From Cyanobacteriota bacterium (lineage in GTDB: Bacteria > Cyanobacteriota > Cyanobacteriia > PCC-6307 > Cyanobiaceae), in the NCBI GenBank assembly GCA_026389265.1, contig JAPLIE010000039.1, forward strand, positions 1-40,442: 40,442 nt of DNA, read 5' to 3'. The notes beneath the pieces are model-generated. The model did no database searches, had not been told where the DNA came from, and saw only the letters and a list, made by a program, of their open reading frames with translations. Of the stretch, positions 33,363 through 40,442 are shown in pieces (position 1 is the stretch's first letter; every line of letters starts with the position of its first letter). The position numbers and the translations under genes are program-made.

Positions 33363-34538
33363 ATGTCCGTTTCCGCCACACCGCCCGCCTTTGTTCGCCG
33401 TTGGTGGCCCTGGATCCTGATTGTGGCGGCCGCCCTGATCCTGCCGGTGATCCTGCCTCCCTTCCGGCTCAATCTGCTGGGCCGTTTTCTATCCCTTGGC
33501 ATTGTGGCTCTGGGTGTGGACCTGATTTGGGGTTACACCGGCCTGCTCAGCCTCGGCCAAGGCATCTTCTTTGCCCTCGGTGGCTATGCCCTCGGCATGC
33601 ATCTTTCGCTCAATAGCCTTGAACCCGGTCAGTTGCCGGAGTTCTTCGGTTTGTATGGCGTGAACAGTTTGCCGGCTTTTTGGCAGCCGTTCACATCACC
33701 GCTGTTCACCCTGGCGGCCATCTGGGTGATTCCGGCTCTGGTGGCTGGAATCCTTGGATTTCTGGTTTTCCGCAACCGCATCAAGGGGGTGTATTTCTCG
33801 ATCCTCACCCAGGCAGCCCTGCTGGTGTTCTTCAATTTCTTCAATGGCCAGCAGAAACTGATCAACGGCACCAACGGTCTCAAGACCGACACCGCCAAGG
33901 TGTTCGGGGCGCTGGTGGGTTCTGATGCCATGCAGCGCAACCTCTTCTGGCTCACCGTGCTGCTGGTGATCGCGGCCTGGCTGCTCTGCCGCTGGCTCAC
34001 CAGCGGTCGCTTTGGCGATGCCCTAGTGGCCATCCGCGACGACGAACCCCGCATGCGCTTCACCGGTTACAACCCCACCGCCTACAAGACGTTGGTGTTC
34101 ACCGTGGCGGGAGCCCTGGCCGGTATCAGCGGCGCTCTGTACACCGTGCAATCCGGCATCATCAGCCCCCAGTTCATGGCGGTGCCCTTCTCGATCGAGA
34201 TGGTGATCTGGGTGGCGGTGGGGGGCCGCGGCACCCTGCTGGGGGCCGTGCTGGGGGCCGTGCTGATCAATTACGCCAAAAGCCTGATCAGCGAACAGCT
34301 TCCCGAAACTTGGCTGTTCGTGCAGGGGGCCCTGTTCCTGCTGGTGGTGACGGCCCTGCCCGATGGGTTAGTGGGCTGGTGGCGCCAAGGGGGCCCGGGC
34401 CACATCCTGGCCATGTTCGGCTGGCCGCCCCGCAGCGCCACCTATCCCGGCCTCGACCTCGATCCTTCGATGTTGGCCGAGCGTGAAGCCCTTGAGGGCC
34501 CGTCTTCCTCTGATTCCGCCAGAGGAGGTGAGCGATGA
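33363..34538 (+). CDS. urtC: Urea ABC transporter permease UrtC
   Basis: 391-residue second permease. It contains LGVDLIWGYTGLLSLGQGIFFALGGYALG, the LivM-type hallmark, RDDEPRMRFTGYNPTAYK in the cytoplasmic loop, and VGGRGTLLGAVLGAVLIN. Several membrane helices are visible throughout. The stop overlaps the urtD start by 4 nt (ATGA). Confidence 0.96.
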   Translation: MSVSATPPAFVRRWWPWILIVAAALILPVILPPFRLNLLGRFLSLGIVALGVDLIWGYTGLLSLGQGIFFALGGYALGMHLSLNSLEPGQLPEFFGLYGVNSLPAFWQPFTSPLFTLAAIWVIPALVAGILGFLVFRNRIKGVYFSILTQAALLVFFNFFNGQQKLINGTNGLKTDTAKVFGALVGSDAMQRNLFWLTVLLVIAAWLLCRWLTSGRFGDALVAIRDDEPRMRFTGYNPTAYKTLVFTVAGALAGISGALYTVQSGIISPQFMAVPFSIEMVIWVAVGGRGTLLGAVLGAVLINYAKSLISEQLPETWLFVQGALFLLVVTALPDGLVGWWRQGGPGHILAMFGWPPRSATYPGLDLDPSMLAEREALEGPSSSDSARGGER

Positions 34539-35338
34539 CCACTCTGCTCGAACTGCGCGGCGTGAGCGTTAGCTTCGATGGCTTTCTCGCCCTCAACGAT
34601 CTCAACCTCAGCCTCCAACCCGGTGAGCTGAGGGCGGTGATCGGTCCGAATGGTGCCGGAAAGACTACCTTTCTCGATGTGATCACCGGCAAGGTGCGCC
34701 CCACCCAGGGCGATGTGTTCTTCCGGGGGCGTTCCCTGGTGGGTACCAGCGAACATCGCATCGCCCGGCTCGGCATCGGCCGCAAGTTCCAGACCCCCCG
34801 CGTCTATCAGAACCTCACGGCTCGCCGCAACCTGGAGCTGGCGGTCAGCGATCGCTCCCCCTTCGATCTGCTCTTCCGCGGCCTCGATGGCAGCAGCCAG
34901 GATCGGGTGGCCCAGCTGCTCAAGGTGGTGGGCCTGGCGCCCCAAGCCCAGCAGCTGGCCGGTGGCCTCTCCCATGGCCAGAAGCAGTGGCTGGAGATCG
35001 CCATGCTGTTGGCTCAGGATCCTGATCTGCTGCTGGTGGATGAACCGGTGGCGGGTCTTTCCGATGAGGAAACGGAGCGCACCGGCGAGCTGCTGCGCAG
35101 CCTGGCGGGGGATCACACCGTGCTGGTGATCGAGCACGACATGGAGTTCATCCGCAACCTTGACAGTCCGGTCACGGTGCTGCATGAGGGCCATGTGCTC
35201 TGTGAGGGCAGCATGGAGGCGGTGCAGAGCGATCCCCGCGTGATTGATGTGTATCTCGGCGTTGACGATGACTTGGAGCCTGGAATCGCCCCGCCCTCCG
35301 GCCTTCCCGATCGCCCGTCCAGTGAGCTGCAGCCATGA
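34535..35338 (+). CDS. urtD: Urea ABC transporter ATP-binding protein UrtD
   Basis: 267-residue LivG-type ATPase. Motifs: Walker A GPNGAGKTT, signature LSHGQKQWLEIAM, Walker B LLLVDEPVAGLS and the switch region VIEHDMEFIRNL. The C-terminal tail (about the last 25 residues, proline-rich) is beyond the ATPase fold. Overlaps of 4 nt with both urtC and urtE indicate a tightly coupled operon. Confidence 0.96.
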   Translation: MTTLLELRGVSVSFDGFLALNDLNLSLQPGELRAVIGPNGAGKTTFLDVITGKVRPTQGDVFFRGRSLVGTSEHRIARLGIGRKFQTPRVYQNLTARRNLELAVSDRSPFDLLFRGLDGSSQDRVAQLLKVVGLAPQAQQLAGGLSHGQKQWLEIAMLLAQDPDLLLVDEPVAGLSDEETERTGELLRSLAGDHTVLVIEHDMEFIRNLDSPVTVLHEGHVLCEGSMEAVQSDPRVIDVYLGVDDDLEPGIAPPSGLPDRPSSELQP

Positions 35339-36093
35339 CCGTGATCACCACCCCCCCATCCCTGGCCCATCCCTGCCACGAAGGCGGCGATCTTCTCGGC
35401 ATTCGCAACTTGAATGTGTATTACGGCGAAAGCCACATCCTGCGCAATGTCGATCTCTCGATTGCGCCCGGCCAGATGGTGTGCCTGATCGGCCTCAATG
35501 GGGTCGGCAAGACCACCCTGCTCAAGTCGATCATCGGCCTGTTGCAGCAGCGCAGTGGCACCATCGTGCTAGCTGGAGCGGATATCTCCTCCCAGCCCCC
35601 CCATCAGCGGGCCCGCGGTGGTATCGGCTACGTGCCCCAGGGGCGAGAGATCATCGCCCAGCTCACCGTGCGAGAAAATCTCCTTCTGGGTCTGGAGGCC
35701 CAGCCCGGTGGCATCACTCGCAACCGTCACATCGATCCGCTGGTGTTTGAGCTGTTCCCGGTGCTGGAGAAGTTCCTCAATCGGCGGGGCGGCGACCTTT
35801 CCGGCGGTCAGCAGCAACAGCTGGCGATTGCCCGGGCCCTCCTCGGCAAGCCCCGCCTGCTGCTGCTCGATGAGCCCACCGAAGGCATCCAGCCCTCCGT
35901 GGTGCTCGACATCCAGCGGGCCGTGGCCCGCATCATCCGCGAGACGGGTATCAGTGTGCTGTTGGTGGAACACCACGCCAGCTTCGTGCGCCAGGCTGAT
36001 TGGTATTACGCCATGCAGAAGGGTGGTGTGGTGGCCAGCGGCCCCACCAGCGAGCTGAGCAAGGAAGTAATCCAGCGCTTCCTGAGCGTCTGA
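35335..36093 (+). CDS. urtE: Urea ABC transporter ATP-binding protein UrtE
   Basis: 252-residue LivF-type ATPase, the second motor of the urea transporter. Motifs: NLNVYYGESHILRNVDLS at the start of the domain, Walker A GLNGVGKTT, signature DLSGGQQQQLAIARAL and Walker B LLLLDEPTEGIQPS. It begins on the ATGA overlap with urtD and is the last gene of urtABCDE. An N-terminal extension of about 20 residues (MTVITTPPSLAHPCHEGGD) precedes the usual ATPase start. Confidence 0.96.
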   Translation: MTVITTPPSLAHPCHEGGDLLGIRNLNVYYGESHILRNVDLSIAPGQMVCLIGLNGVGKTTLLKSIIGLLQQRSGTIVLAGADISSQPPHQRARGGIGYVPQGREIIAQLTVRENLLLGLEAQPGGITRNRHIDPLVFELFPVLEKFLNRRGGDLSGGQQQQLAIARALLGKPRLLLLDEPTEGIQPSVVLDIQRAVARIIRETGISVLLVEHHASFVRQADWYYAMQKGGVVASGPTSELSKEVIQRFLSV

Positions 36094-36198
36094 GCAGCGG
36101 CGGGTGTTTGTTTGCTCCGGTGTTTATTTGCTTCTGTTTGCGGCCGGCGTCTGGTTCAGGGGGTTTGCTATGGGTTGGTGGAACCCCGTTGACCCTTT

Positions 36199-36681
36199 AT
36201 GGCCTCGCCCCTTTCGAGATCGCCTCTGGCGCTCGCCTCCCTGCTGGGTGTCGCCCTCGCTTCCAGCCTCGCCACTCCCGCCGCCCTCGCCGGCAGCTGT
36301 GAATTCCTCTCGCCGGTGGGGGGTGATGGTGTGTCTCCGATCGTCACCAAGACGATCAGCACGGGCAATCCCCTCGGTCGGCCGAACTGGAACACGGATT
36401 TCTACGTGACCAAGCCCTACAGCAGCTACAAGCTCTTCTTCACCGCCGATTCCTCGAAGAGCGCCACCTATCCGGTGGAGGCCTACCTCAAGTTCACCGA
36501 TGGCTCCAACCTGAGGGTCTTCAACGCCAACATCGCTCCTGAGCCCGGCACCGGCGGCGGCAAGGACGTGCCTGCGGTGCCCGGCAAGCAGGTGAGCCAG
36601 GTGAACATCAAGGTGGGCTCCGGCGACAACATGGCCGCCACCGGCTTCACCTACCGGGTGTCGGTGCAGGGCTGCCGTTGA
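36199..36681 (+). CDS. Small secreted protein of unknown function
   Basis: 160 residues. The signal peptide is convincing (SPLALASLLGVALASSLATPAALAG, cleavage near ALAG|S). The mature part of about 130 residues appears beta-rich and has just two cysteines, SCEF near its start and QGCR at the very end, which could form a disulfide closing the domain. Segments such as NWNTDFYVTKPYSSYKLFFTADSS and YPVEAYLKFTDGSNLRVFNANI do not match a family I recognise. It follows urtE after 105 nt. Its position near a nutrient operon may be coincidence. Confidence 0.7.
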   Translation: MASPLSRSPLALASLLGVALASSLATPAALAGSCEFLSPVGGDGVSPIVTKTISTGNPLGRPNWNTDFYVTKPYSSYKLFFTADSSKSATYPVEAYLKFTDGSNLRVFNANIAPEPGTGGGKDVPAVPGKQVSQVNIKVGSGDNMAATGFTYRVSVQGCR

Positions 36682-36728
36682 GGTCATTCCGGACCGGGAC
36701 CCAGGGCTAGCTGGTTAGGGCCTGCCCG

Positions 36729-36744
36729 CTGCGGGGCTCCGCAG
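36729..36744. other. 6-bp hairpin at the convergence of the secreted-protein gene and pabC
   Basis: CTGCGG-GGCT-CCGCAG is a perfect 6-bp GC-rich hairpin with a 4-nt loop. It lies in the 77-nt gap between two converging genes and could stop or stabilise either message. There is no T-run. Confidence 0.4.
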
Positions 36745-36758
36745 GGTTGAGGGCGCGA

Positions 36759-37634
36759 TCAGGGCCTGGCTCCTTGGAGCAGCTCCCGCCAGAGCTGCTC
36801 GGCCTGGCCGGATGGGACCTGTGCCAGGGCGTTGCCATCGCAGCGGTGGATCGGCCGGCAGCCCAGGCTGTTGATCAGCACGGCTCCTTCGCATGTCTCC
36901 AGGTCGCTTGGCTCTAGCGGGCCTTCGTCGGCGCGGCCGAGACGCAGGGCGCGGCCGCGCATCACCCCGGGTAGGCAGCCGCTGGCCAGGGGTGGGGTGG
37001 TCCAGCGGCCCTGCTGGCGCACCAGCAGGTTGGCGGCGCTGCCGCAACACAGTTCCCCATGGCTGGAAAGGAGCAGGGCATCGTGAGCGCCGGCGGCCTG
37101 GGCTTCCCGCCGGGCCTGCACCTGGGCGGTGTAGGCGAAGCTCTTGCAGCGGCTCAGCCGGCTCGCCGTATTGCGCCGCTCCTGACGGCTGATCCAGGTG
37201 GTCACCGCTTCGAACTGCGGGGCGGTGGCGGTGAGTTGTAGCCAGAAGCGATGGGCCGGAGCGGCTTGCGCCGGGGCGGGAAGATCCAGCCCCCTTCCGC
37301 CGCAGCCACGGCTCCAGTTCAGCCGGAGCGCCCCGGTGCGAATGCCGCTGCGGGCGATGGCCTCCGCCACCAGCGGCAGGATCAGGGTCTGGTCCGGGGG
37401 AGGCGCCATCGCCAGCAGCTCAGCCGAGCTGCGCCAGCGCTCCAGGTGCTCTTCCAGCAGCTGGAGCCGGCCCTCCTCAAGCAGCACGGTTTCGAACAGG
37501 CCATCGGCCAGCAGCAGGCCCCGGTCGGCCAGGGGCAGGGCCAGCTCGCCGGGATCGCCCCACTGACCCTGGGGGAGCGCTGCGGCGGGCACATCTGCTG
37601 CGCTTGCGGCGATCCAGGCGATCGTGCCGCTCAT
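36759..37634 (-). CDS. pabC: Aminodeoxychorismate lyase-like class IV aminotransferase
   Basis: 291 residues. Fold-type IV PLP enzyme (branched-chain aminotransferase/ADC lyase family): LADRGLLLADGLFETVLLEEGRL near the N-terminus, the cofactor lysine in LSRCKSFAYTAQVQARREA, and GELCCGSAANLLV followed by LASGCLPGVMRGRAL. The expected reaction releases pyruvate from 4-amino-4-deoxychorismate to give p-aminobenzoate for folate. Assignment as PabC rather than a D-amino-acid or branched-chain aminotransferase rests mainly on the 4-nt overlap with pabB. Confidence 0.87.
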   Translation of the reverse strand: MSGTIAWIAASAADVPAAALPQGQWGDPGELALPLADRGLLLADGLFETVLLEEGRLQLLEEHLERWRSSAELLAMAPPPDQTLILPLVAEAIARSGIRTGALRLNWSRGCGGRGLDLPAPAQAAPAHRFWLQLTATAPQFEAVTTWISRQERRNTASRLSRCKSFAYTAQVQARREAQAAGAHDALLLSSHGELCCGSAANLLVRQQGRWTTPPLASGCLPGVMRGRALRLGRADEGPLEPSDLETCEGAVLINSLGCRPIHRCDGNALAQVPSGQAEQLWRELLQGARP

Positions 37635-38995
37635 GCCAGGGCCTCCAGCAGCGGCCGGATCTTCCAGCCCATCTCCAGGGCCTCACCGGCGGGGTCGGAG
37701 TCGGCCACCACCCCTCCCCCTGCCTGCACCCGCAGCCGCCGCCCTTTCACCATCACGCTGCGGATCAGGATGCTGCTGTCGAAGCTGCCATCGGCGGCCA
37801 GGTGGAACAGGGAGCCGCAGTAGGGGCCCCGCGGCACCGGCTCCAGAGCGGCCAGCCGCTGGCAGGCCCGCAGCTTCGGCGCGCCGCTGATCGAGCCCCC
37901 CGGCCAGCAGGCCCGCAGCAGGTCGGTGATGCCCTTCCCCGCCGCCAGCTGCCCGGTGACCACCGAGGTGAGATGGTGCACCTGGGCATAGCTCTCCAGC
38001 CCCACCAGCTGGGGCACCTGGATCGAACCGGGGCGGCAGACCCGGCCCAGGTCGTTGCGCAGCAGGTCCACGATCATCACGTTCTCGGCCCGGTCCTTGG
38101 GATCGCACACCAGCTCCGCCGCGGCATCCGCATCAGCGGTGGGATCGCCATGGCGCGGACGGGTTCCCTTGATCGGCCGAGTCTCCACGCTCCCGGCCGT
38201 ATCGCAGCGCAGGAAGCGCTCCGGCGAGGCCGACACCAGCGCCTCATCCGCCGTGATCGCCAGGCCCGCGAAGGGAGCGGGGCAGTGCCGGCGCAGTCGG
38301 CCATGCAGGGCCAGGGGATCCGGTGGTTCCGTCAGGTTGGTTTCGCAGCAGGCGGTGAGGTTGGCCTGGAAGATGTCGCCGGCGGCGATCCAGCCGAGCA
38401 GGGTTTCCACCTGGGCCGCATAGCGCTCCGGTGGCGTGTGCCAGTGCCAGGCCTCCAGGGGAATGGCCGCCATCGCGGGCTCCGGGGGCAGATCACGGCC
38501 AGGACCACCGCCCGGCGGCTCGGCAGGCCGGTCGTTCGGATCGGGTGGGGCTCCGAGGGCGTTCAGCCGGGCCGCCATCGCCGCCAACCGATCGGGATCC
38601 TCCCCCTCCAGCCAGCAGCGCCGGCTGGAGCGCTCGAAGTGGATCAGCGGATCATGGCGGGCCGCCCACAGGGTGGCCATGTCGCCGGGGCGCCAGTGGT
38701 CGGCCGGTTCCACCCAGGCACCGGCCTCAAAGGCCAGCCAACCCAGCCAGGGCCCTCCCCGCCGCTCCAGTTCCGCCAGGGCCGCGAAGGGATCGCTGGC
38801 ACCGGTCTCCCCAGGCAGACCCTCGCAGCGCACCTGCTCGATCGGATCGATGCCCAGCACGGCCCGCTGGCCAAAGGTCGAGCCATCCCCTTCCAGCAAC
38901 ACGAGGCCTTCCCGGCCTCCGTGGCGGGTGAGGGCCCGGGTGAGGTTCCAGGGTTCCCACCAGGGAAGATCAAGGCGGAGGCGCGACGTGCTCAA
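37631..38995 (-). CDS. pabB: Aminodeoxychorismate synthase component I
   Basis: 454 residues from the proposed TTG start. Chorismate-binding enzyme that aminates chorismate to 4-amino-4-deoxychorismate. Key motifs: [28 protein letters not shown] (the PIKGT lysine separates PabB from anthranilate synthase), [15 protein letters not shown] and [14 protein letters not shown]. The frame is open upstream to 39139, but that part lies inside queC and is arginine-rich nonsense. The TTG at 38995 overlaps the queC stop codon and gives a normal family length, although no ribosome site is evident. No PabA glutaminase subunit is in the window. Confidence 0.88.
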   Translation of the reverse strand: MSTSRLRLDLPWWEPWNLTRALTRHGGREGLVLLEGDGSTFGQRAVLGIDPIEQVRCEGLPGETGASDPFAALAELERRGGPWLGWLAFEAGAWVEPADHWRPGDMATLWAARHDPLIHFERSSRRCWLEGEDPDRLAAMAARLNALGAPPDPNDRPAEPPGGGPGRDLPPEPAMAAIPLEAWHWHTPPERYAAQVETLLGWIAAGDIFQANLTACCETNLTEPPDPLALHGRLRRHCPAPFAGLAITADEALVSASPERFLRCDTAGSVETRPIKGTRPRHGDPTADADAAAELVCDPKDRAENVMIVDLLRNDLGRVCRPGSIQVPQLVGLESYAQVHHLTSVVTGQLAAGKGITDLLRACWPGGSISGAPKLRACQRLAALEPVPRGPYCGSLFHLAADGSFDSSILIRSVMVKGRRLRVQAGGGVVADSDPAGEALEMGWKIRPLLEALA

Positions 38996-39714
38996 GGATC
39001 GGAGGGTGTGGGCTCCAGTGGCGGCGCGGTGGTGCCTCCGCGGCTGGCCAGGTCGGGCCGGCCGGCCTCGATCAGGGCGGCATCGCGGATCCGGCAGCTG
39101 TCGCAAACCCCGCAGGGTTCCGAGCCGCCGCTGTAACAACTCCAGGTGTCGGCGATCGGCACCCCCAGCCGCAGGGCCTGGCGCACGATCTCGGTCTTGC
39201 TCCAGTGAACCAGGGGCGCCCAGAGGCGGGTGCCCTCCCCCTGGCGGCCGGCACGGGTGGCGAGATCGGCGAGGCTTTGAAAGGCTTCGAGGTAGTCGGG
39301 GCGGCAGTCGGGGTAGCCCGAGTAATCGATCGCATTCACCCCCAGCACCAGCCGCTGGGCGCCGCGGGCCTCCGCCAGGCTGAGGCCGATGGCGATGAAC
39401 ACCGTGTTGCGCCCCGGCACGTAGGTGCTGGGAATCGCACCCTCCACCACCCCGCCCGTGGGCAGGGCCAGGTGGGCATCGGTGAGGGAGGAGCCGCCCC
39501 AGGCGGCCAGGTTCACGGCCACGGTGTGATGTTCGGCGAGCCCGAAGGCCCTGGCCACACCTGAGGCCGCCTCCAGTTCGCGGCGGTGGCGCTGGCCGTA
39601 GTCGAAGGAGAGGCCAATCACCCGGTGGCCCGCTTCCAGGGCCAGGGCGCAGGCGGTGGCGGAGTCGAGGCCCCCGGAGAGCAGGGCCACGGTGGTGGTG
39701 GGTGGGGCTGCCAT
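38992..39714 (-). CDS. queC: 7-cyano-7-deazaguanine synthase
   Basis: 240 residues. Converts 7-carboxy-7-deazaguanine to preQ0 with ATP and ammonia, on the route to queuosine in tRNA. The PP-loop is [15 protein letters not shown], followed by [38 protein letters not shown] and the C-terminal zinc-binding cysteines in [22 protein letters not shown]. The last part of the gene overlaps the proposed pabB start by 4 nt, making queC-pabB-pabC an apparent operon. Confidence 0.96.
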   Translation of the reverse strand: MAAPPTTTVALLSGGLDSATACALALEAGHRVIGLSFDYGQRHRRELEAASGVARAFGLAEHHTVAVNLAAWGGSSLTDAHLALPTGGVVEGAIPSTYVPGRNTVFIAIGLSLAEARGAQRLVLGVNAIDYSGYPDCRPDYLEAFQSLADLATRAGRQGEGTRLWAPLVHWSKTEIVRQALRLGVPIADTWSCYSGGSEPCGVCDSCRIRDAALIEAGRPDLASRGGTTAPPLEPTPSDP

Positions 39715-39803
39715 GGGGTCAGGCTGGCAGATTCCGGCCCCCTTCCGCCTCGACGCCGGTGTTCCGGCTGATCAAGATGCGGGGGATCCCTTGTTGCCGT
39801 GCC

Positions 39804-40433
39804 ATGGCTTCCCTGCGTTCCGGTGGAGGTGCCCGACCGTCTTTCCTGTGGCGATGGGGGGCTCATCGGGCGCCGTCCCCCGGCACCGGGCTGCGGTCCT
39901 GGGAACGTTGGGCCGGAGGGGCCGGCCTGCTGCTGGCGGGGCTCCTTCCCCTGTGGACCAGCCTCGCCCCAGCACCGGCCCTGGCCATTCCCCGGCTGGA
40001 TCTGAAGCCCTATCCCGCCCCGGCCCCTGGGGAGCGCCGCTGGGTGATCCAGCTGAGTGGCCTGCTGCCGCCCAGCCCGGATCCGGCCCTCTCCGCCAAC
40101 CCGGCCGACTGGCGTGTGGAGCTGATCGCGGGCCGCAACCTCGAGCTCGACTGCAATCAGGTGATGTTCTCGGGCCGAATGCGCAGCCAGCCCGTGGCCG
40201 GCACCCAGCTGCGGGTGGTGCAGATCAGCGAGGTGACCCCGCCGGCCTCCACCCGCATGGCCTGCCCCCCCGGGGAGCCGAAGCGGCGGGCCTTCGTGCC
40301 GATGGGCGGCAAGCCCTTCGTGGTGCCCTACGACGTGAGCCGCCCGATCGTGCTCTATGCCCCGAAGGATCTGGAGCTGCGCTGGCGCCTCTGGAAGGCC
40401 GAGCGGCGTCAGTGGCCGGCTCGCGAGTTCTGA
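39804..40433 (+). CDS. eco: Ecotin-like serine protease inhibitor with P1 arginine
   Basis: 209 residues from the ATG giving MASLRSGG; ATG 39777 is also possible. A basic N-terminal stretch precedes a hydrophobic export signal (AGLLLAGLLPLW...PALA). The mature part follows ecotin: LKPYPAPAPGERRWVIQLSG, ELIAGRNLELDCNQ, PASTRMACPPG and IVLYAPKDLELRWRLWKAE. The two disulfide cysteines (in LDCNQ and MACPP) are present. The reactive bond aligns with E. coli Met84-Met85, but P1 here is arginine, which predicts strong inhibition of trypsin-like proteases. It should act in the periplasm against foreign or leaked proteases. It is divergent from queC. Confidence 0.88.
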   Translation: MASLRSGGGARPSFLWRWGAHRAPSPGTGLRSWERWAGGAGLLLAGLLPLWTSLAPAPALAIPRLDLKPYPAPAPGERRWVIQLSGLLPPSPDPALSANPADWRVELIAGRNLELDCNQVMFSGRMRSQPVAGTQLRVVQISEVTPPASTRMACPPGEPKRRAFVPMGGKPFVVPYDVSRPIVLYAPKDLELRWRLWKAERRQWPAREF

Positions 40434-40442
40434 GGTTCCCGG

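Noticed and set aside
38996-39139. N-terminal extension of pabB into queC
   Set aside because: The extra residues are arginine-rich and overlap the conserved zinc-binding end of QueC. A TTG at the queC stop gives a normal-length PabB.

Overview
The window is about 40.4 kb of GC-rich DNA from a unicellular cyanobacterium, most likely a picocyanobacterium of the Cyanobium / freshwater or coastal Synechococcus type. The evidence is a ferredoxin-type nitrite reductase (nirA), a cyanobacterial nitrate ABC transporter (nrtABCD), NarB, a divergent urease locus followed by urtABCDE, a cyanobacterial glycogen phosphorylase, and at least ten HIP1 octamers (GCGATCGC). I see no tRNA, rRNA, CRISPR array or insertion sequence.

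Region 1 (1-12747) is nitrate and nitrite assimilation. The 3' part of narB reads rightward and converges on nrtABCD, which reads leftward (nrtA 6473 to nrtD 1225). Next come a leftward pair, a nitrate-reductase-associated protein and a divergent TrpD-like protein. A rightward operon follows: nirA, a HEAT-CbiX protein and cobA, which links nitrite reductase to synthesis of its siroheme. The products take up nitrate, reduce it to nitrite and then to ammonium using ferredoxin.

Region 2 (12784-22604) holds a CsgG-like protein and a cupin protein transcribed divergently. A long leftward run follows: a circularly permuted ATP-grasp protein, an alpha-E protein, a transglutaminase, glycogen phosphorylase (glgP) and a stand-alone DUF2126 putative amidoligase. 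Apart from glgP these match a widespread but biochemically uncharacterised peptide-ligation set. Region 3 (22822-24598) is visibly AT-richer: a secreted protein with a VPGPLP C-terminal sorting-like signal, a strong terminator, and a membrane protein tentatively resembling HpsJ.

Region 4 (24697-36093) is urea use. ureDABC reads left, ureEFG and urtABCDE read right. The most striking observation is that UreC lacks exactly 27 residues compared with standard ureases, in frame, while keeping every metal ligand. UreD carries a long low-complexity N-terminal extension encoded by short DNA repeats, and its start overlaps that of ureE head to head.

Region 5 (36199-40442) holds a small secreted protein, the leftward cluster queC-pabB-pabC (7-deazaguanine and p-aminobenzoate synthesis) and an ecotin-like protease inhibitor with a predicted P1 arginine.

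All function calls come from reading the sequence and remembered family motifs. No database search was run.
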